Shown: positions 17,798 to 26,750 of the stretch, piece after piece | Layout: each line of letters starts with the position of its first letter | How positions within the stretch are numbered: the stretch's first letter is position 1 | DNA from: UBA4408 sp002389785 | GTDB taxonomy: Bacteria; Bacteroidota; Bacteroidia; UBA4408 | NCBI GenBank assembly: GCA_035438985.1 | Contig: DAORJK010000001.1 | Span: forward strand, 186,001-250,000 | Reading direction: 5' to 3' | DNA length: 64,000 nt | Made by a program: the position numbers and the translations under genes | The notes under the pieces: model-generated | What the model was told of the DNA's origin: nothing | Seen by the model: the letters and a program-made list of their open reading frames with translations, nothing else | The model's database searches: none

Positions 17798-19444
17798 TTA
17801 CTCTAAAATAATTCTTGAAAAACGATCGCGTCCTCTATCTTCGGTATAAATGAATAGTTCATTGTTTGAAGATGGAACAAATATTTCGGTATCTTCCGGT
17901 GGCATAAATTGCATATTTCTTTCCTGAATTGGCGCAAAACAATAGTCTTTGTTTTCAAACACCAATTGATGGGTTATCTTACCATCAGTAACTGAAATTG
18001 CAGTACTAACAAAGTTAGATCCGTGAATTCCTGAAACAGTTTTTAGATCCTTTGGCTCAAAATCGGCCTTTTCATATCGTTCCATATTTTTTGGATGTTC
18101 ATCGCACAAAATGTAAATGTTTTTTGAAGTAGCATAAGCAAGGTATTGCTTAAAAACGTGTGGATAACCAGTTAAACTAACATGGTTTCTTAATGGAGCA
18201 TTTTTAACCCATTCAAACTCTCCTTTAGAATTTAATTTGGCAACAATAACATCCATGTATTCATACTCATAGGTGCTTGATGAAGTTCCTGCATATCCAT
18301 AAGATGAAGATCTTTGTTGCACCCACCATTCATATTGTTCACCAACATAATAAACATCAGAACCAACAGAAAAAATATAATCGAGTTTGTATTTATATCG
18401 TTTTGATTTTGCCGGAGTTGATTCAAGAGCTTTCAAAATCTTATCATCAAAAATTTTAATTGCTTTGCTATTTATCTTTAGATCGCTTTTATTTACCCGA
18501 AAACTAAAAATCCCAACCTGCACCAAATCACGACCTTTACGCTCTATCACATCTTTTAAAAATCCACCAATTACCACTTCATTGTCCTTAGTTTGAGAAA
18601 ATTCAATGTCGGACACGTAGTAATCTTGGTCAAAACCAAGAATTGCAGTCATTGGTGTGGTGGAACCTGCCGAAAAACTTCCTAGATTTAAGGTATATCT
18701 TTTTTCTTTCTCTCCTGCCCCTTTTGCCTTGGTTGTTGAACAGTAAAACATGTTATCAGCGTCATCTAAAAACATTCCAATAAAACCTAAATCTTCAGTA
18801 TTAACAGCAACTCCAAAAATTGCAGCGGCTGCACCTGACCAAAAACCATTTGAACCTGAAAGTTTTTCATTCACCGTTTTTGTCCAGCTAATTTTCATAG
18901 TCGAAGCTTCCAACAACATAAAATCGGTTGAATACTTAGCCGTTTTATTAGCTTTATGACAAGCTTTAACTAAAAATTTAGTTTTTGAAGGATTGGCACA
19001 AATATCAAAATCCACGAACTCATAATGATCAGATTTTATAGTAGTGATTTCAACCATTTTATTTGAGACAACACCCTTTGACGAAACATTTTGATAGTAT
19101 AAAACCATTTCGCCAGATTTCTTGATAAATTCTCGTCTGAAAATAAAAACACTACCTGCGGCATACTCCACATCTTCAATCTTTGTACCTTCTGCATCTT
19201 CAACGGTTATTTCCTTTGAAAACTCGGCTTTAAGAGTCTTTTTGCTATACTTTTCAACAAAAAAAGAAGTACCTTTTCCTCTCGTTTTTATTCGATAACA
19301 ATAAAAGCTATTATCATCACCACCCAACATTCTGTTCATTTTGCTGTCGCGGTCGTTTTCAAGTGCCGGTCCATTTTCAACTTTTACTTGAGCCTGAACA
19401 CTCAGTCCGGCCATTACTAAAACAGCCATCAACAATTTTTTCAT
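17798..19444 (-). CDS. Secreted protein of unknown function
   Basis: The frame is open to 19489, but the ATG at 19444 begins a clean signal peptide (MKKLLMAVLVMAGLSVQAQ), giving 548 residues; 19444 is preferred. The mature protein is rich in beta-strand-like segments and aromatic residues, with a Ser/Tyr-rich stretch (WWVQQRSSSYGYAGTSSSTY) near the middle. No sorting domain, lipobox or recognised catalytic motif is visible. It follows the BamA/TamA-like gene on the same strand. I do not recognise the family. Confidence 0.8.
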   Translation of the reverse strand: MKKLLMAVLVMAGLSVQAQVKVENGPALENDRDSKMNRMLGGDDNSFYCYRIKTRGKGTSFFVEKYSKKTLKAEFSKEITVEDAEGTKIEDVEYAAGSVFIFRREFIKKSGEMVLYYQNVSSKGVVSNKMVEITTIKSDHYEFVDFDICANPSKTKFLVKACHKANKTAKYSTDFMLLEASTMKISWTKTVNEKLSGSNGFWSGAAAAIFGVAVNTEDLGFIGMFLDDADNMFYCSTTKAKGAGEKEKRYTLNLGSFSAGSTTPMTAILGFDQDYYVSDIEFSQTKDNEVVIGGFLKDVIERKGRDLVQVGIFSFRVNKSDLKINSKAIKIFDDKILKALESTPAKSKRYKYKLDYIFSVGSDVYYVGEQYEWWVQQRSSSYGYAGTSSSTYEYEYMDVIVAKLNSKGEFEWVKNAPLRNHVSLTGYPHVFKQYLAYATSKNIYILCDEHPKNMERYEKADFEPKDLKTVSGIHGSNFVSTAISVTDGKITHQLVFENKDYCFAPIQERNMQFMPPEDTEIFVPSSNNELFIYTEDRGRDRFSRIILE

Positions 19445-19498
19445 AGTTATTAATTTAAATTTTGGCTGCAAATCTACAAAACAAACCATAAGTCCATG

Positions 19499-21250
19499 TT
19501 AAAAGGTACTAATAATTCCAAAATGCACTTTAGCACTTCTAAGCGAAATAGGATTGTTAAATTGCTTGCCCAATGCATATGTGAGCGAAAAAATTCCAGG
19601 CTTTGTTTCAAAAGTGATTCCGGCACCAAAGCCGTATGGTGTATCGTGTATGGTTAATTTACTTGCTTTATTTTCGTAATAAGCCTGATTGGCAAATGCA
19701 AATAAATACGAATTTCTATCTAATAAAAATCGGTATTCCAATTTACTGATTGTATATGCCGATGCCAGAATAGATTCTTCATCAAATCCACGTAAAGTGG
19801 CTAATCCACCAAAACGAAACAACTCATTTTGAAACAACTGTTCACTTTCAAAAATAGCCGATCTATTTCCCATCACGAGTGTACTTCTGTTTTGAATTGG
19901 AATATACAATTCGGCCAAAATATCACCATTGTAAACTGTTGATTTTAATTGGTCCTGAATTTTGTCATAAGCTGCCGGATTCAATTTTAAATTTCTTTTA
20001 ATCTGCTTCTTTCCGGCAGATACCGTAATATCTAACACAAATCCCTTTCGTGGATTCAACCTAAAATCAAGTTTCTCGGTACGAAATCCTATACCATACG
20101 ATTGAGAAGTTATATCTACATAGGGTGGCAGTGTTGTTAAATTTTCGAGACCTCTCGTTGAAATTAAATTAATGGAGCGATTAGTAAAAAACAACTTGAA
20201 ATAACTATCCAATCCCACCAAATAATTTAAACCTATGTTTTGACTGACATCTGTAAATAAGGTATCACGCTTATATAATTTAAAGCCCAAATCAGCACCA
20301 AAAGGACTCCTAAACAAAAAAGGAATTTGTAAACGCGATTTCAAATTTTGCGTTTTTGCTTGCAGCTTTTGCCAGTCAACATCCAGCACTTCACCCTTAT
20401 TAAAACTATTGCTAAGCTTTAAAGTTGCTTGACCTGTAATTAACAGTTTTCCGGTTGTTTCATTTGGCAAAAAACCTAGCACTCCATCAAATCGATTCGC
20501 CTTTTTTGAATCAATGTAGACATTTAGACGGGTATATTTTTCTGAAAAATAAACTTCTGAAGTTCGCGCTTCCTTTAAAAACGGAACCCCATTTATTCGA
20601 TTACTAATTTGCTTTATGCGCGATTCGTTGTAAGTATCACCTCGTTTAATACCCAACAAACGATACACATAATGTCGTGAAATTTGGCTTGAACCTTTGA
20701 TTATCAAACTATCAATTGCACATCGCGTGTTCGCTTGAAGGTTAATGCTGGCACTTACTGTATCTTCGCGTATTTCAATGCTATCTAATTTAACTGCAGC
20801 AAAAGGATAACCTGAATTCTCCTCTTCGATTAAAATTCGTTCAAGCAATCTTGCAACTTCTGTTGAACGATAAATCTGATTCCGGTACTGCTTTTCTTTG
20901 AATCCTAACTTATTGATAAGCACTTCATCCAAGTTTCCCCCTCTTAAAGAGGCCCACTTAAAACAATTTCCTAGAGTAAAATAAGCTGTTGCAAACGAAT
21001 TGGTACTTTTTAAACTATCTAAATTCACCAATAAAAATCCGGCTTCCTGCAGCACATAAATTAATTTCGCTACCTCATTTTCTGTTTCCTTAAGTTCAAT
21101 TAACTTGGGTTTAATCGATAGTTTCTTAAGTGTCTTTGCATGTTTAAGCGAGTCAGAAAAACAACTCCTTAAATTTTGCTGAGCCAAAGAGGAGTAAAAC
21201 AAACTACTTGTCAAAAAGAAAACTAAAAATAAGAAAAGGAAATTCCGCAT
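19499..21250 (-). CDS. BamA/TamA-like outer-membrane protein (POTRA plus 16-strand-type barrel)
   Basis: The ATG at 21250 begins a signal peptide (MRNFLFLFLVFFLTSSLFYS...SLAQQ); the longer frame to 21292 adds an implausible charged leader. 583 residues from that start. The N-terminal half has POTRA-like modules (DSLIIKGSSQISRHYVYRLL, then YNESRIKQISNRINGVPFL), and the C-terminal half has alternating amphipathic strands ending in an aromatic residue (FGIISTF), as in the surface antigen/Omp85 family. The protein is expected in the outer membrane in assembly or secretion; it is shorter than BamA and could be a TamA-like or FhaC-like member. Confidence 0.82.
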   Translation of the reverse strand: MRNFLFLFLVFFLTSSLFYSSLAQQNLRSCFSDSLKHAKTLKKLSIKPKLIELKETENEVAKLIYVLQEAGFLLVNLDSLKSTNSFATAYFTLGNCFKWASLRGGNLDEVLINKLGFKEKQYRNQIYRSTEVARLLERILIEEENSGYPFAAVKLDSIEIREDTVSASINLQANTRCAIDSLIIKGSSQISRHYVYRLLGIKRGDTYNESRIKQISNRINGVPFLKEARTSEVYFSEKYTRLNVYIDSKKANRFDGVLGFLPNETTGKLLITGQATLKLSNSFNKGEVLDVDWQKLQAKTQNLKSRLQIPFLFRSPFGADLGFKLYKRDTLFTDVSQNIGLNYLVGLDSYFKLFFTNRSINLISTRGLENLTTLPPYVDITSQSYGIGFRTEKLDFRLNPRKGFVLDITVSAGKKQIKRNLKLNPAAYDKIQDQLKSTVYNGDILAELYIPIQNRSTLVMGNRSAIFESEQLFQNELFRFGGLATLRGFDEESILASAYTISKLEYRFLLDRNSYLFAFANQAYYENKASKLTIHDTPYGFGAGITFETKPGIFSLTYALGKQFNNPISLRSAKVHFGIISTF

Positions 21251-21343
21251 GAAGTAGTGTTCGAAATAATGCCTTAAATTAACGTAATTCAAGCATATTT
21301 AGTATCAAACGCTGATAAATTGATTGTACAATTCCAATTATTA

Positions 21344-23731
21344 TTAACCCAAAATTATTTCATCAAAATTTTTATCCACTCTTATTTTAACCACACCTAC
21401 AGCAAAATTTTTCTTACCTAATTTATGAAAGCGCCCGTCAATCATAAATCCACTGCAGTTAAAGGGCAGCCCATGAAATATGATTTTGTAATGAGAATAA
21501 CTGGTAGCGAAATCGCCACTTATGGATTGTCGAAAGACTAAATTGTTTCGGCTTCCGTTTACATAAAACCGTGTGTGTGAAAATTTACCATGCTTGTATC
21601 CATAATTATCGCCTGCATCTTCATACAACTCGCTTTCGGTTGTTTCGGTCGAAAAATAAACGTGCAAGGTAAGTTCAGAAATTTCAAATTCACCTACGTA
21701 TTGCATTTTAGGATAATTGGGGATAACGGCACCCGCCTTAATAAAAATGGGCATTTTATCAATGGGGGCTTTGGCAGTAATTTCTTTACCTCCATGGTAT
21801 AAAGTATCGTCCCATTGATAATACCACAAACCTTTTGGAAGATACACTTTACGCTTGTCGGCATATTGTTCTAAAACCGGACAAACTAGTAAATGATCAC
21901 CGAAACCAAATTCGTCCATCCGATTATGGGTATGCGGATCATACTGGTCCATAAAGCAAACCGGGCGAATCATTGGTGTACCGGTTCTTACATTTTGCCA
22001 AAAAGTGGTGTAGATATAAGGCAATAAATGATACCGTAATTGAATAAATTTTCGAATAATAAATTCGTGCTTCGCTCCAAACGACCATGGAGCCTGCTCA
22101 AAAGTTGTTTCATTTCCTGCTGAATGGGTCCTAAAAAATGGATGAAAAACAGCAAGTTGAATCCATCGAGTATACAATTCAGCATCCGGCTCACCAATAA
22201 AACCACCTATATCTGATCCGGCGAACGAAATTCCTGAAACACTTAATCGTTGCATTTGCACATTGGCTATCCATAAATGTTCCCATGTTGCTTGATTGTC
22301 GCCCGTCCAAACCGACGAATAACGCTGAGCTCCACTAAATAGTGAACGGGTGATAACAAAGGGTCGATTTGGCATCAAAAACTTCTTTATACCTGCATGC
22401 GTCGCACGTGCCATTTGCATTCCGTAAACATTGTGCGCTTTACGATGGCTGCATGGGTTTCCATCATAATCGTGGCGCACATCCTCCGGAAAAGTACCAA
22501 TTTCAAAAACTGCGGGTTCGTTCATATCGTTCCAAACTCCCCGTACGCCGGCTTCAACGAGTCCTTCAAATAATTCTGCCCACCATTCCCTTACTTCCGG
22601 TTTTGTAAAATCAGGGAAGGCACATTTACCGGGCCAAACATCACCAATCATCAATGCTCCATCGGCTCGTTTACAAAAATAATTTTTTGCTATGGCCTGC
22701 TGGTAAACCGGATAATCGTTGTCAACTTTAATTCCCGGGTCAATAATCACAATTGTTTTAAATCCATCCTCGGCCAATTCTTTTATCATGCGTTTAGGCT
22801 CCGGAAAATATTCCCTGTTCCAGGTAAAACAACGAAATCCATCCATGTAATCTATATCGAGGTAAATTGCATCACATGGTATTTTACGTGTTCGAAATTC
22901 TTTGGTTATTTCTTTCACCTTGCTTTCAGGGAAATAACTCCATTTACATTGATGGTAGCCTAAGGCCCAAAGTGGCGGCAATTCAGGCTTACCGGTTAAC
23001 GCTGCGTAGTTTTTTACTACTTCAATAAGTTCCGGCCCATAAATAAAATAATAGTTCATTTCTCCACCCCGTGCCCAAAAACTAACTGTTTCACTCTGTT
23101 CTTTGCCGAAATCGAAAATGGTGCGAAAAGAGTTATCGAAAAATATTCCGTACCCAATTCCATGATGCAATCCCATGTAAAAGGGTACATTTTTGTACAA
23201 AGGATCTTGGTCTTTAGCAAACCCATAAACATCTGCTCCATAATTTTCGAAACGTTTACCACGCAAATTAAATTCAGTAGGCTTATCACCCATACCGAAG
23301 AAACATTCGTCTTCCTGAATTTTTTTACTGCAATACACTATTTTTCCACCTTTCCATAAATAATGTTGCCAATGAAATCCCAATTCATCATCCAAAATAA
23401 GGTTGCTGTCGTTGTCAAACATTTTTATTTTACAATCGCTTTTGTTGATCTGGCAAGTAAGATCGGATGTTATTATTTCATAACAATCATCATACTCCAC
23501 AAAGTCCAAATGAATAATGTTGTCCTGTATATGTTCTTGTATCGCATACGAAAAGTCCTTTTCAAAAAAGCCATCTGCTGCGTAACGAAAGCGAATTATT
23601 TTATCTGATTGTACCCTAATTTCTAGAATTGTTTCACTTGTATCAAAGTAAAAATAATTGCCATGTTTTCTAAATTTTTTAATGGTATCGGGAAAGTATT
23701 TTATTGAATATTTATCGGTTTTAGGCTGCAT
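21344..23731 (-). CDS. Alpha-glucosidase, glycoside hydrolase family 31
   Basis: 795 residues with GH31 architecture: N-terminal beta-sandwich, (beta/alpha)8 barrel and C-terminal sheets. The nucleophile aspartate is in GVWNDMNEPAVF (about residue 400) and the acid/base aspartate in FAGSDIGGFIG (about 505). ALGYHQCKWSYFPE and KIPCDAIYLDIDYMDGF are also family hallmarks. No signal peptide is seen, so it probably acts in the cytoplasm on maltooligosaccharides or glycogen-derived glucans. It is divergent from a glycogen-synthase-like gene and a GH57 gene, making an alpha-glucan island. Confidence 0.95.
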   Translation of the reverse strand: MQPKTDKYSIKYFPDTIKKFRKHGNYFYFDTSETILEIRVQSDKIIRFRYAADGFFEKDFSYAIQEHIQDNIIHLDFVEYDDCYEIITSDLTCQINKSDCKIKMFDNDSNLILDDELGFHWQHYLWKGGKIVYCSKKIQEDECFFGMGDKPTEFNLRGKRFENYGADVYGFAKDQDPLYKNVPFYMGLHHGIGYGIFFDNSFRTIFDFGKEQSETVSFWARGGEMNYYFIYGPELIEVVKNYAALTGKPELPPLWALGYHQCKWSYFPESKVKEITKEFRTRKIPCDAIYLDIDYMDGFRCFTWNREYFPEPKRMIKELAEDGFKTIVIIDPGIKVDNDYPVYQQAIAKNYFCKRADGALMIGDVWPGKCAFPDFTKPEVREWWAELFEGLVEAGVRGVWNDMNEPAVFEIGTFPEDVRHDYDGNPCSHRKAHNVYGMQMARATHAGIKKFLMPNRPFVITRSLFSGAQRYSSVWTGDNQATWEHLWIANVQMQRLSVSGISFAGSDIGGFIGEPDAELYTRWIQLAVFHPFFRTHSAGNETTFEQAPWSFGAKHEFIIRKFIQLRYHLLPYIYTTFWQNVRTGTPMIRPVCFMDQYDPHTHNRMDEFGFGDHLLVCPVLEQYADKRKVYLPKGLWYYQWDDTLYHGGKEITAKAPIDKMPIFIKAGAVIPNYPKMQYVGEFEISELTLHVYFSTETTESELYEDAGDNYGYKHGKFSHTRFYVNGSRNNLVFRQSISGDFATSYSHYKIIFHGLPFNCSGFMIDGRFHKLGKKNFAVGVVKIRVDKNFDEIILG

Positions 23732-23753
23732 AGAATAATAGAAATTATTGTTT

Positions 23754-23761
23754 TAAATTTG
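23754..23761 (+). promoter_or_regulatory. Putative -7 box for the glucan synthase / GH57 genes
   Basis: TAAATTTG matches the Bacteroidota -7 consensus, 77 bases upstream of the TTG start of the glycosyltransferase, in the divergent region shared with GH31. No TTG at -33 spacing is seen. Confidence 0.35.
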
Positions 23762-23837
23762 TGAGAAATTTAACTTGCGAGTCTACAAAAATATAGTTAT
23801 TAATCAGATATCAAATTAACACTTTTAATACTGCATT

Positions 23838-25112
23838 TTGAAAACTAAACCCAAGGTACTCATGTTTGGCTGGGAATTTCCACCGGTAATAAATGGTGGA
23901 CTTGGCGTAGCATGTTTAGGTTTGTGCAAAGCCTTATCACCAATGGTAAATCTTAAAATGGTAATTCCTAAAAGTAATCCCGAGTATGCGGTAAATTATA
24001 TGGAATTAATTGGCCTTAATTCAGTAGATATTTCAACGCTTAAAAAGAAAACTTCGAAAAAAGGGTTTAAAAAATTTAGCTCCGTAAACTACTTTGACCT
24101 TGCATTATCGCCTTATATTAACTTTACAGGAGAGGCTGAAATTAATAAAATACAACATGAAGTATACACCTCAGATTTAAAACAATTTGAAATTAACGAG
24201 TTGTATGGGTCTGACATCATTCGCAAAGTTTTAGAGTTTTCAAAAATTAGCGTAAAACTTTCTGCTACCAAGCAATTCGACATTATTCATGCCCACGATT
24301 GGATGACATTCTTACCCGGTATGGAAATTAAAGCTGCAACCGGCAAACCTTTAGTATTGCATGTGCATTCACTAGAGTACGACAGAAGTGGACCTGAAAA
24401 TAGAAGTTGGGTGTATCAGCTTGAAAAAAGAGCCATGGAATATGCGGATGCAATTATTCCGGTTAGCAATTATACAGGCTCAATTATTGAAAACGTATAT
24501 GGTATTTCGAAGTCGAAAATTTTTCCGGTACACAATGGTATTGAACCGGTAAATCACTCTCAATTAAAGCGAATAACTTCCGAAAAAATTGTAATTTTCT
24601 TTGGTAGAATAACGCGCCAAAAAGGTCCGGAGTTTTATTTTGAAGCTGCTAAAAAAGTGTTACAACATTATCCCGATGTTCGCTTTGTATTAGCTGGAAC
24701 AGGTGATTTGATGAGAGGAATTATGGAAAAAGCTGCTGAAGCTCGCATTGGGCATAAATTTCATACTACCGGATTTTTAACCAAAGAAAAAATTAATGAC
24801 CTCCTGGCTGTGGCCGATGTTTACGTTATGCCAAGTGTTTCAGAACCGTTTGGACTAAGTGCCGTTGAAGCAGTACAGTACGGGATTCCTACTATTCTAA
24901 GCAAACAATCAGGGGCCTCAGAAGTAATTCACGGAACACTTACCATGGATTTTTGGGATGTAAATAAAATGGCGAATTACATAATTTCCTTGCTCGAATA
25001 TCCAACTTTGCGTAAAGAACTGGTAGATACTGCTTTTGTTGATTTAAAGAAAATCAATTGGACTTCAACAGCAAAGAAAGTGCTCAAAGTGTATGATAAA
25101 TTAGTATGTTAA
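23838..25112 (+). CDS. Glycogen/starch synthase-like glycosyltransferase (GT5/GT4)
   Basis: 424 residues. The N terminus (VLMFGWEFPPVINGGLGVACLGLCKAL) is the glycogen-synthase catalytic-domain opening with the ADP-glucose-binding loop GGLG. The C-terminal half has the GT-B donor site (FFGRITRQKGPEFYFEAAKKV, FVLAGTGD, PSVSEPFGLSAVEAVQYGIP). The annotated start is TTG at 23838; the next in-frame ATG is 23862 but would trim the first beta-strand. It is shorter than GlgA (about 470-480), as are GT4-like synthases of Bacteroidota. It precedes GH57 by 92 bases and probably elongates an alpha-glucan. Confidence 0.85.
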   Translation: MKTKPKVLMFGWEFPPVINGGLGVACLGLCKALSPMVNLKMVIPKSNPEYAVNYMELIGLNSVDISTLKKKTSKKGFKKFSSVNYFDLALSPYINFTGEAEINKIQHEVYTSDLKQFEINELYGSDIIRKVLEFSKISVKLSATKQFDIIHAHDWMTFLPGMEIKAATGKPLVLHVHSLEYDRSGPENRSWVYQLEKRAMEYADAIIPVSNYTGSIIENVYGISKSKIFPVHNGIEPVNHSQLKRITSEKIVIFFGRITRQKGPEFYFEAAKKVLQHYPDVRFVLAGTGDLMRGIMEKAAEARIGHKFHTTGFLTKEKINDLLAVADVYVMPSVSEPFGLSAVEAVQYGIPTILSKQSGASEVIHGTLTMDFWDVNKMANYIISLLEYPTLRKELVDTAFVDLKKINWTSTAKKVLKVYDKLVC

Positions 25113-25204
25113 AAAATTTACCGTTATTGATAACTGTTCAACCAATTCCTATTAGCATCAAACACCAACTATCTAAAATTTACAGCATCTAAAAACGAAA
25201 TACT

Positions 25205-26746
25205 ATGCCATCAGTTTGCTTTTATTTTCAAGTACACCAGCCTTACCGATTAAAAGAATATAATTTTTTCGACATCGGCCACGATCACTTTTACGAAAAT
25301 GAAAAGCTCAACCGGGAGGTAATGAATAAAGTTGCCGATAAGTGTTATATCCCAACTAACAAAATGATGTTGGAGTTGATTAAAAAACACAAAGGAAAAT
25401 TTCGTATCAGTTATTCCATCAGTGGTACCGCTCTTGAACAATTTGAAAAATACCGTCCGGATGTACTCGAATCATTTGTTGCACTTAGTAAAACCGGTTG
25501 CGTGGAATTCTTGAGCGAAACATATTACCATTCCCTAAGCTTTATATACGACAAAAAAGAATTTAAACGTCAAGTTGAAAAACACCGCGATTTAATTAAA
25601 AAGTATTTTAAACAAAGTCCTACAGTTTTTCGAAACACTGAATTAATTTACAACAACGAAATTGCCAAAACCATTGAAGACATGGGCTACAAAGCGATTG
25701 TTTGCGAAGGTGTTGACCGAATTCTCGAAAACAGAAGTCCTAATTTTATCTATCGATCTCCCAATTGTCATTCTTTAAAAACATTACTTAAAAATTATCG
25801 ACTAAGCGATGACATTGCATTTCGTTTTAGCGACCCTAATTGGACCGAACACCCTTTATCTGCAACTAAATTTGCTGGCTGGGTGCATTCGATAGCAGGC
25901 AATGGTGAACTCATTAATTTGTTTATGGATTACGAAACTTTTGGAGAGCATCAATGGGAATCGTCCGGCATATTTGACTTTTTAAGTCAATTGCCAACCG
26001 AAATTTTAAGCCACAAAGATTTTGATTTTAAAACCGTGAGTGAAGTAGCCGAAAAATATCCCATTCGCGACGATTATGATGCACACGACCTTACTTCTTG
26101 GGCCGATACCGAAAGAGACTTGTCGGCATGGCTTGGTAATTCAATGCAAAATGAAGCGATCGAACGCATTTATTCATTTAAGGAACGAGTATTGGCGACC
26201 GAACGAGAGGATATGTTGGATACCTGGGCCAAACTTCTTACCAGTGATCATTTTTATTACATGTGTACAAAATTTTGGGCCGACGGTGATGTACATAAAT
26301 ATTTTAGTCCCTATCAATCTCCTTATGATGCATACATTTATTTTATGAATGTGCTAACAGATATGGAATACGTGTTGAGCGAATTATTGAAACAAAAGAA
26401 AATGCCCAATGCAAAAAAAAATACGAGAGTTGATTCACTTGATATTAATGCACTAACGGTTGCAGCTGATACAAATGAACTAGTTACCAATATTGCAGTG
26501 GCAACTACTAATGCTGCTTCTTCTGCTAATTTAAAAGAAGAAGTTTTAAACAAAGTAAAAAGTATAGCTAAACGAGTGAGTGCAAAGAAATCAATTACGA
26601 AAAGCAGTTCTAAAAAAGTAGTCTCGAAAGGAGCTTCAGAAAAAAAGAAAACTGCTTCTAAATCCAATATAAAATCTGCCAACAAGGGTAAAAAAATTGC
26701 TGCAAACAAAAAAACAACAAAGCCTGCAAGTAAAAAGAAACTTTGA
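25205..26746 (+). CDS. Glycoside hydrolase family 57 protein with lysine-rich C-terminal tail
   Basis: 513 residues. Residues 1 to about 395 form a GH57 domain: it opens PSVCFYFQVHQPYR, holds a nucleophile-type Glu in VFRNTELIYNNE (about 141-152) and an acid-type Asp in MDYETFGEHQW (about 240). This fits an alpha-amylase/amylopullulanase-type enzyme on alpha-glucans. From about 396 the sequence becomes low-complexity Ala/Ser/Thr, then from about 445 almost pure Lys/Ser/Ala, resembling a histone-H1-type tail. Such a basic tail is not part of the catalytic domain. No signal peptide is seen. It lies downstream of the glucan synthase on the same strand, and is convergent with mpl by 4 bases. Confidence 0.9.
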   Translation: MPSVCFYFQVHQPYRLKEYNFFDIGHDHFYENEKLNREVMNKVADKCYIPTNKMMLELIKKHKGKFRISYSISGTALEQFEKYRPDVLESFVALSKTGCVEFLSETYYHSLSFIYDKKEFKRQVEKHRDLIKKYFKQSPTVFRNTELIYNNEIAKTIEDMGYKAIVCEGVDRILENRSPNFIYRSPNCHSLKTLLKNYRLSDDIAFRFSDPNWTEHPLSATKFAGWVHSIAGNGELINLFMDYETFGEHQWESSGIFDFLSQLPTEILSHKDFDFKTVSEVAEKYPIRDDYDAHDLTSWADTERDLSAWLGNSMQNEAIERIYSFKERVLATEREDMLDTWAKLLTSDHFYYMCTKFWADGDVHKYFSPYQSPYDAYIYFMNVLTDMEYVLSELLKQKKMPNAKKNTRVDSLDINALTVAADTNELVTNIAVATTNAASSANLKEEVLNKVKSIAKRVSAKKSITKSSSKKVVSKGASEKKKTASKSNIKSANKGKKIAANKKTTKPASKKKL

Positions 26747-26750
26747 TAAG

